A stretch of DNA of 38,722 nt, taken from assembly GCA_030639305.1 (NCBI GenBank), contig DAOWCY010000046.1:1-38722 (forward strand). The letters run 5' to 3'. Under the pieces are notes generated by a model. That model had not been told where the DNA came from. It ran no database searches and saw only the letters and a list, made by a program, of their open reading frames with translations. The stretch comes from JAGLQA01 sp023135565. GTDB lineage: Bacteria; Acidobacteriota; Aminicenantia; UBA2199. Below are positions 33,738 to 38,722 of this stretch, in pieces. A program made the position numbers and the translations under genes. Each line of letters opens with the position of its first letter. Within the stretch, counting starts at the first letter, position 1.

Positions 33738-33766
33738 TTTATACCAGGAAAAAAAATCATTGTCAA
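33738..33766 (-). promoter_or_regulatory. Promoter of the DUF6765 gene
   Basis: On the minus strand a perfect TTGACA (33766-33761), 17 nt and TATAAA (33743-33738). The leader is about 60 nt. A cluster of palindromes starts 5 bp upstream of the -35 box. Confidence 0.8.
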
Positions 33767-33770
33767 CAGT

Positions 33771-33829
33771 CACGTTACCTTTTTGGTAACGTGATGCATT
33801 TGGTAACGTTACCTTTTTTGTAACGTTAC
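33771..33829. promoter_or_regulatory. Cluster of GTAACG palindromes
   Basis: Three inverted repeats are packed into 59 bp: CACGTTACC-T5-GGTAACGTG (33771-33793), the 12-bp palindrome GGTAACGTTACC (33802-33813) and GTAACGTTAC (33820-33829). Together they give six GTAACG half-sites. Position just upstream of the DUF6765 -35 box suggests binding of an activator, or of a repressor acting cooperatively. Confidence 0.75.
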
Positions 33830-33848
33830 TTATTTAGCAGCGCAGTTA

Positions 33849-33993
33849 GCCTCCGGCCACCCCACGCGCGTGGGGTGGCGTTAAGCCGCTGCGCGGCAGA
33901 TCCCTGCCGGGGGCCAAACTTTTGTAAAAGTTTGATCAAAACTTTTCATGAGCGATTCGCTTATCTGCTACTCGGAAGCCCCTTATAGGCTCC
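33849..33993 (+). repeat. Mosaic intergenic repeat, copy 5
   Basis: The GC-rich part here contains a perfect 22-bp palindrome (33857-33878, arm CCACCCCACGC) inserted into the usual GCCTCCGGC...CTGCCGGGGGC frame. The AT-rich hairpin, TCAAAACTTTT, the GAGCGATTCGCTTATCT module and CTTATAGGCTCC follow. The 403-bp gap between DUF6765 and AOR otherwise holds only the promoter and GTAACG cluster listed separately. Confidence 0.85.
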
Positions 33994-34072
33994 TGCCACG
34001 AAGTGGCTCATAGGCTGGGTGCACCGCACCCCTTCGTGGTAAAAATAACTCACGGTAATCCTGGAGCTACTT

Positions 34073-35869
34073 TCATCCTTTCCTGTTGTGCAGCTTGTAA
34101 TACTCCTTTACCATCTTTTCAATGTCTACTACCTGGCCTTTCGTGGGACCCGCGGGCAGCGGCTCCTTCAAAAATCGATCAGGTAAAGTGTCCTTTTCAT
34201 TTTTTAAACCGAATTTCTTATTCAAAGCAAAATCCCGCTCGACACACTCTCCTAAAATCTTTTCTAAGTATGCGGCACTATAATCGATACCGGTGCAGGA
34301 GGTGAGCAGGCGCGCCGCTTTCTCGAAATCCAACACGTCCATGCATAAACCGATGTTCTTGCACATAGTGAGACAATCAGTTAAAAGCGCTATCTTCTCC
34401 GACCAGGTCACTAAGGCGGCTTTGCCTTCTTCCGCCAACCTGTCCGCCGCTTTCTCAGTGCCGAAGCGTCTTTTAGCGGTATCCCACCTCTCGGTTAATT
34501 CAAAATAAGGTTCGGCCCGCAAATGATCCGCGCCCCGGGAAGCTATCGCATAAGTTAAACCATAGGCTTTGATGCCCCTGGGATCGCCGCAAATAATATC
34601 TAATCCTTTTACCTGCATCACCAGTTTTTGCGCTGCTTCGCTAAAACGGCGAGAAAATTTCGCCGCCCCTTGAGCTAATTGATCGCCTATGCCCCGGCGG
34701 TAAGTTATTTTTTCCATCAACTGCCTGACCGCCCCGGTATCGCCCCAGGAGATATCCAGGCCATCCACGTCCGCGGGTTCGATCAGCCCTTTTTCCCGGC
34801 ACTCCATGAGCCAACCCGCCACTTCGCAAGCGGAGATGGAATCCATGCCCACCTGGTTGAGATATTCGTTCATCTCTAAAGCAAAAGCCAGATCAGCGGA
34901 GCCGATGCGGGAAGTAAAACCGCACAGGGTCTCAAATTCCGGGCCTTCAGCGGCAGAATCCCCACATACATAATACCGGGAACAATGCAAATTACAGTTA
35001 AAACAGGCTTTGTTTTTGATTTTGAATTTCTCAGCCAGGGTCTCGCCGGAAATGGCGTCTACGTAGTCACATACCCCTTCCTGGAAATGCCTGGTAGGCA
35101 AAATCCCAATGCCGTTCAAATCTTTCATCAACATAGTGGTGCCCAACCGGTAGCGTTTGTCGTACTCGCTGCTACCGCGGATGGCTGCGGTTACGGCTTT
35201 TGTCTCTTTTAAAAAATTCAGGGGGTCGGCAATTTGAACGGAGCGCTTACCTCTTACAGCTAATGCTTTCAGGTTTTTAGCGCCCATCACAGCCCCCATG
35301 CCGGTGCGCCCGCAAACCCGGTTGCCGCTGGATACGATGGCGGAAAAAAGCACCCGGTTCTCACCGGCAGGGCCGATGACCGCGGCCTGGATAGAGGCGT
35401 CGCGCTGTTCTTGTCTTATTAGATCGGTAGTTGGACCGACTTTTTTGCCCCACAAATGAGAACATTCGACGAATTCTACGCCCTCATCGCTAACCAGCAA
35501 GTAGACGGGTTTTTCCGATTTGCCTTTGATAATCACCTGGTCGAAACCGGTAAGCTTCATCTCCGCCGCAAACTGCCCTCCCGCCGCGGAATCACCCAGG
35601 ATGCCGGTGAGGGGCGATTTTGCCGAGACAGTAAAATAAGCCGAGGCGGGCAAAATAGTGCCGGTCAAAGGGCCGATGCCGAAAATCAATAAATTTTCCG
35701 GGCCTAAGGGGTCGCAATTATAATCTAATTCTTCGTACAGTCTTTTGCTGTTGGCGGCGCGTCCGCCGATCACATTCTTGAACCAGGATTTATCTAAGTT
35801 CTCGATGCTGTATTGCCGGGCGGAAAGATCTATCCTTAGTACCCTGCCGCCATATCCATAATAGTTCAT
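34073..35869 (-). CDS. aor: Aldehyde ferredoxin oxidoreductase
   Basis: This tungsten (or molybdenum) bis-pyranopterin enzyme oxidises aldehydes to acids with ferredoxin as acceptor, or runs in reverse. The 598-residue length is normal. The N terminus YGYGGRVLRIDLS and the GDSAAGGQFAAEMKLTGFDQVIIKG region are family signatures. C289, C292 and C296 (ACFNCNLHC) with C503 near the C terminus (TDCLTMCKN) bind the 4Fe-4S cluster. TGGAGT precedes the ATG. It lies downstream of a polyferredoxin gene, the likely electron partner, separated by a tandem dispersed repeat. Related paralogues with other aldehyde substrates cannot be distinguished here. Confidence 0.96.
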   Translation of the reverse strand: MNYYGYGGRVLRIDLSARQYSIENLDKSWFKNVIGGRAANSKRLYEELDYNCDPLGPENLLIFGIGPLTGTILPASAYFTVSAKSPLTGILGDSAAGGQFAAEMKLTGFDQVIIKGKSEKPVYLLVSDEGVEFVECSHLWGKKVGPTTDLIRQEQRDASIQAAVIGPAGENRVLFSAIVSSGNRVCGRTGMGAVMGAKNLKALAVRGKRSVQIADPLNFLKETKAVTAAIRGSSEYDKRYRLGTTMLMKDLNGIGILPTRHFQEGVCDYVDAISGETLAEKFKIKNKACFNCNLHCSRYYVCGDSAAEGPEFETLCGFTSRIGSADLAFALEMNEYLNQVGMDSISACEVAGWLMECREKGLIEPADVDGLDISWGDTGAVRQLMEKITYRRGIGDQLAQGAAKFSRRFSEAAQKLVMQVKGLDIICGDPRGIKAYGLTYAIASRGADHLRAEPYFELTERWDTAKRRFGTEKAADRLAEEGKAALVTWSEKIALLTDCLTMCKNIGLCMDVLDFEKAARLLTSCTGIDYSAAYLEKILGECVERDFALNKKFGLKNEKDTLPDRFLKEPLPAGPTKGQVVDIEKMVKEYYKLHNRKG

Positions 35870-35894
35870 AATAAAACTCCAAAACGAAAACCTT

Positions 35895-36127
35895 GCCTCC
35901 GGCGGCCCCTGCCGGGGAGGCCAAACTTTTAAAAAAGTTTGATCAAAACTTTTAATAATTGAGAAGCAAAAGCGCTCACACGCTGCCTCTTGCAGCGAAG
36001 CCGCTTATAGGGTGCCCGCGCCGCGGGCTTGCCTCCGGCGGCCCCTGCCGGGGAGGCCAAACTTTTAATAATTGAGAATCAAAGGCGCTCACACGCTGCC
36101 TCTTGCGGCGAAGCCGCTTATAGGCTG
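35895..36127 (+). repeat. Mosaic intergenic repeat, copy 6, tandem pair
   Basis: Two units start at 35895 and 36031. The second lacks exactly 23 bp of the AT-rich hairpin; the missing stretch is bounded by AAACTTTTAA direct repeats in the first unit, as expected for slippage. Both share TAATAATTGAGAA(G/T)CAAA, GCGCTCACACGCTGCCTCTT and GAAGCCGCTTATAG. The pair separates AOR from the ferredoxin gene. Confidence 0.88.
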
Positions 36128-36627
36128 GGGACGCCGTCCCCCGCACCGTGGGTTTTTCTTATATAATTTGCACGTTTCTCTACCGGGTTCATTTTTTTGG
36201 TTTCTTTTTTTTGTTCAGCTAAGGAGATTTCCTCTTTTTCTCCGGGTGCATAAATAAGCGCGCCTTCTGTGCAGGCTTCCACACAACGGGGCGAACCGCC
36301 GCACAAATCACATACATAAACGATATCGTTAAATATCTCGATAGCCCCGATAGGACAATTTCTTTCGCATTTTCCACACAGGCTGCATAGGGTGGGTGAA
36401 GCGATCACCTGCCCTAAAGCGCCGATACTGAGAGCATTATCGGGACAGGAAAGACAATATCTCTCTTTGCATTGGCGGCACAAAACCGGGCCGTCCACGC
36501 CGCTGCTGAAAAGATTGATCACTTTGACCCTGGCGCTGTTCCGGTTGACCGCCCCGGAACGGTAAAAAGAACAGGCGGTTTCACACCGGCGGCACCCGGT
36601 GCACTTGCTGATGTCAACTTTGATCAT
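36118..36627 (-). CDS. Polyferredoxin-type 4Fe-4S protein
   Basis: The 169-residue protein has 16 cysteines in four clusters: C9/12/15/19, C50/53/58/61, C81/84/87/91 and C106/109/115/119. This is the pattern of DmsB/HycB-like electron-transfer subunits. It probably passes electrons between AOR and ferredoxin or another redox partner. Its start overlaps the upstream TIGR04076-type gene by 14 bp and has AGAGGTG as ribosome site. No signal peptide or membrane helix is present, so it is cytoplasmic like AOR. The last 45 residues are charged and lysine-rich. Confidence 0.92.
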   Translation of the reverse strand: MIKVDISKCTGCRRCETACSFYRSGAVNRNSARVKVINLFSSGVDGPVLCRQCKERYCLSCPDNALSIGALGQVIASPTLCSLCGKCERNCPIGAIEIFNDIVYVCDLCGGSPRCVEACTEGALIYAPGEKEEISLAEQKKETKKMNPVEKRANYIRKTHGAGDGVPSL

Positions 36628-36898
36628 CTTTTTGCACCTCTAAGCGATAAATCACCTTCCCTTTGGGATCTGGACAGGTGAAATGTTCCACTTTTTTTAT
36701 CCAGTGTTCTTCGTCCAATTTATCTCTTTCGTTGAGGATAGGAAAAACAGGCATCATGCTTTGCAAAGCCCACATACAGATATATTTGCCATCGGGTACA
36801 AAAAGTTTCGAGTCTTCTAAATAGAAAGAATCGCCTACCAGCATAGGTAGATTACAATAACCGTCGATGCGTTCAACCGACACTTTTATTTTTGCCAT
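36614..36898 (-). CDS. TIGR04076 family small protein
   Basis: The 94 residues match the TIGR04076 type: a strand IKVSVERIDGYC, then VGDSFYLE, a central CMWALQSMMPVFPIL and a late CPDPKGKVIYRLEV. Members are found in anaerobes and have no established function. Three cysteines (in GYC, ICMW and TCPDP) could bind a metal. It is the first gene of a probable unit with the polyferredoxin and AOR, which suggests a redox-related role, an inference from context. AGGTGA lies before the ATG. Confidence 0.8.
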   Translation of the reverse strand: MAKIKVSVERIDGYCNLPMLVGDSFYLEDSKLFVPDGKYICMWALQSMMPVFPILNERDKLDEEHWIKKVEHFTCPDPKGKVIYRLEVQKDDQS

Positions 36899-36916
36899 GT
36901 TTCACCTGCCTGCTTT

Positions 36917-36945
36917 TTTATATCATAATCTACTAATTTTTTCAA
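36917..36945 (-). promoter_or_regulatory. Promoter of the TIGR04076-ferredoxin(-AOR) unit
   Basis: On the minus strand TTGAAA (36945-36940), 17 nt, TATAAA (36922-36917), about 18 nt before the ATG at 36898. Confidence 0.7.
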
Positions 36946-36949
36946 CCCC

Positions 36950-37100
36950 GTACGCACGGGGAGGCGATAAGTCGCTTCGCGGCAGGTGACGCTTTTGATT
37001 TTAAATAAACAGAAGTTTTGTTCAAACTTTTTCAAAAGTTTGGCCCCCGGCAGGGCCGCCGGAGGCTTATAGGGTGGGTGCGCCGCACCCCCGCCGGAGG
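36950..37100 (-). repeat. Mosaic intergenic repeat, copy 7
   Basis: In reverse orientation: GCGATAAGTCGCTTCGCGGCAG, split here as GCGATAAGTCGC and TTCGCGGCAG. GACGCTTTTGATTTTAAATA, AAGTTTTGTTCAAAC, the AT-rich hairpin and the GC-rich core ending GCCGCCGGAGGC follow, then TTATAGGGTGGGTGCGCC. It fills most of the 320-bp divergent gap between the TIGR04076 gene and the SNF symporter gene. A -10-like TATACT at 37183-37188 could serve the symporter. Confidence 0.85.
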
Positions 37101-37218
37101 CAAGTCCGTTTCGGGCTGCCCGTGCCGCTGGGTTGAAAAATCGCCCAAAAAAAACTTTTGTTTAATATTTTTGTAATCTTAGTATACTATATGATAAAAT
37201 AAATCCTGGAGCTATTTT

Positions 37219-38556
37219 ATGCAAAAAAAAAGAGAAACCTTCTCCTCCAACTTCGGCCTGCTGATGACTATGATCGGCGTGGCCGTGGGACTTGGCAACG
37301 TCTGGCGTTTCCCCTATATGGTAGGTTTGTTCGGGGGCGCTTCTTTTGTCCTTTTTTATATTGCGGCGGTGTTTTTTATCGGCATTCCCGCGCTGATGGC
37401 CGAATGGACCTTAGGCCGCTCCACGCGCAGGGGTACACTGGGCGCTTTCGAAAAAGGGGGGCTGCCGGGGGGCAAATATGTGGGCTTTTTTTTCTTTTTC
37501 GTGGTATTCTGCGCCACCGGCTACTACAGTAACAGCATCGGCTGGGTGGGCTACTACGGCATCAGCCAGGTAGTCAATGCCCTGGGCGGCGCCATGAACC
37601 CGGAGGCCATCCTGCCCCCCCAGCAGGGATTCAACCTCGTCTCTTTCCTTTTGCAAATGCTGATGACCGGCCTTGTGCTGCTGGCAGCCTCGCTGGTATT
37701 AATCAAGGGACTGCGAAAAGGCATCGAAAAAGTGAGCAAAATTTTTATGCCGCTGCTGTTCTCTATTTTAATTATCCTTATTATCAGGGCAGTCACCCTG
37801 CCCGGTTCAAGCGAAGGAATAAAATGGTATATCGGCAGCTTTGATTTTAAAAACCTGACCGCCCCGGTTATGGCCGCCGCTTTAGGCCAGGCGATTTTTT
37901 CTCTCTCTTTGGGCGGCACTTTTATGGTGGTCTACGGCTCCTACTTAGAAAAATCGGCCTCCATCCCCAAAAACGCGGTTTTTACTGCTTTGGGCGATCT
38001 TTTCGCCGGGCTGCTGGCCGGTCTGGCAATCTTCCCCGCCCTGTTTGCTTTCGGGCTGGCGCCGGATTCCGGCCCGGGCTTGATTTTTTCCACCCTGCCG
38101 AAATCCTTTGCCCTGATGCCTTTAGGCTGGTTGTTCGGCCTGCTGTTTTTCGCGGCCCTATTCGGCGCTGCTTACCTATCCGATGTGGCCGCTTTAGAAG
38201 TCCTGGTGGCAGGCATTACCGACAACACCTCGATAGAACGAAAAAAAGCCGTCCGGTTAGTTTGCGGTATTGTTTTTTTGCTGGCCATTCCGCCCATGAT
38301 TAATTTCAAAATCTTTGTGCCCTGGGACCTTTTTTTCGGGTCCGGCATGCAGACTTTGGGAACTTTTATGGCTGTAATTACCGCGGTTTGGTGCACCAAA
38401 AGAGCGAGCGCATTGAAAGAACTTGCCAGAGGTTCGGATAAACCTTTTCCCTTGATTTTGTATTGGTGGATGAGGATTGTGATTCCCCTGGCCGTGTTAT
38501 TTGTGGGTTTGAACTGGTTGTTAGAATCGGTGTTCCAGGTCAAACTTCTCGAATAA
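37219..38556 (+). CDS. SNF-family sodium-dependent amino-acid transporter
   Basis: This member of the neurotransmitter:sodium symporter family (LeuT/MhsT type) imports an amino acid with Na+. The first unwound helix contains GVAVGLGNVWRFPYMVG, the Na+ and substrate site. FFFFVVFCATGYYSNSIGW and SLGGTFMVVYGSYL (helix 6 region) follow. The 445 residues give about 11 hydrophobic helices, as in short bacterial members. TGGAG lies 7 nt before the ATG. It is monocistronic. The substrate cannot be read from the sequence; tryptophan, tyrosine or branched-chain amino acids are family precedents. Confidence 0.95.
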   Translation: MQKKRETFSSNFGLLMTMIGVAVGLGNVWRFPYMVGLFGGASFVLFYIAAVFFIGIPALMAEWTLGRSTRRGTLGAFEKGGLPGGKYVGFFFFFVVFCATGYYSNSIGWVGYYGISQVVNALGGAMNPEAILPPQQGFNLVSFLLQMLMTGLVLLAASLVLIKGLRKGIEKVSKIFMPLLFSILIILIIRAVTLPGSSEGIKWYIGSFDFKNLTAPVMAAALGQAIFSLSLGGTFMVVYGSYLEKSASIPKNAVFTALGDLFAGLLAGLAIFPALFAFGLAPDSGPGLIFSTLPKSFALMPLGWLFGLLFFAALFGAAYLSDVAALEVLVAGITDNTSIERKKAVRLVCGIVFLLAIPPMINFKIFVPWDLFFGSGMQTLGTFMAVITAVWCTKRASALKELARGSDKPFPLILYWWMRIVIPLAVLFVGLNWLLESVFQVKLLE

Positions 38557-38590
38557 GGGGGCGGCGCCCTACCGGGCATCAGGGCTATAG

Positions 38591-38627
38591 CGCTCACCTA
38601 AATTGACCCTACTTCGCTCACTTAAAT
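38591..38627. repeat. Short direct repeats, possible element end
   Basis: CGCTCACCTAAAT (38591-38603) and CGCTCACTTAAAT (38615-38627) repeat with a 24-bp period. Serial repeats of this kind occur near the ends of some insertion sequences such as IS21-type elements. The window ends before any transposase, so this remains open. Confidence 0.3.
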
Positions 38628-38722
38628 GATACCACCATTTCTGCTACTTGGAAAAGAAAAAGAGTGCCCTAAGCTTTTTTAAGGGGTATTTGATATGTAG
38701 ATTGGGCGGATTACTTTATCTG

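Overview
The window looks like a piece of chromosome from an anaerobic bacterium. The evidence is a tungsten-type aldehyde ferredoxin oxidoreductase with its polyferredoxin, two Na+-coupled amino-acid transporters, and a TIGR04076-type protein. Housekeeping genes (M50 protease, trpS, scpA, scpB, hisC, lipoamide dehydrogenase) lie between accessory blocks. Strong AGGAGG ribosome sites and TTGACA-17-TATAAT-like promoters recur. The phylum cannot be fixed from the sequence alone. A Firmicutes-like lineage or an Aminicenantes/Acidobacteria-like lineage (FHA-sigma54 regulator plus Ser/Thr kinase, Kelch protein) would both fit.

Layout. 1-776: the end of a CRISPR array (11 identical 37-bp repeats, 10 spacers, continuing off the left edge). 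777-996: its leader. 997-9962: a minus-strand type I-B cas operon, transcribed cas6, cas8b(csh1), cas7(csh2), cas5, cas3, cas1, cas2, cas4, then leader and array. cas6 is interrupted by one in-frame TAA. 10303-13134: a DUF4143-type ATPase behind a twin-palindrome operator, and a Ycf46-like AAA+ ATPase. 13285-14658: lipoamide dehydrogenase. 15017-15420: an RHH antitoxin with a decayed MazF-like partner, into which a 109-bp IS66-type MITE has inserted. 15452-19670: M50 protease, trpS, scpA, scpB, hisC. 20242-20820: a DUF4258/YgiT pair. 20895-22700: an AAA/PD-(D/E)XK protein. 22820-23965: a two-TM protein with a DeoR-sensor-like domain. 24295-26004: an AGCS symporter with an unusual insert. 26269-27651: a secreted Kelch protein. 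28051-32587: an FHA-sigma54 activator followed by a Ser/Thr kinase. 32593-33669: a DUF6765 protein behind a cluster of GTAACG palindromes. 34073-36898: AOR, polyferredoxin and a TIGR04076 protein. 37219-38556: an SNF-family symporter.

How the parts work together. The Cas proteins form an adaptation module (Cas1, Cas2, Cas4), a Cascade (Cas8b, Cas7, Cas5, Cas6) and an effector nuclease-helicase (Cas3). The array is read from the minus strand, so crRNAs carry the ATTGAAAC 5' handle. The kinase/FHA pair is probably one signalling unit that ends in sigma54-dependent transcription. AOR, ferredoxin and TIGR04076 probably form one redox unit.

Structures outside genes are unusually rich. A mosaic intergenic repeat occurs at seven loci, including inside the cas operon. 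Three genes share a promoter geometry that predicts leaderless mRNAs. Several regulatory palindromes are near-perfect. No tRNA or rRNA gene was recognised.
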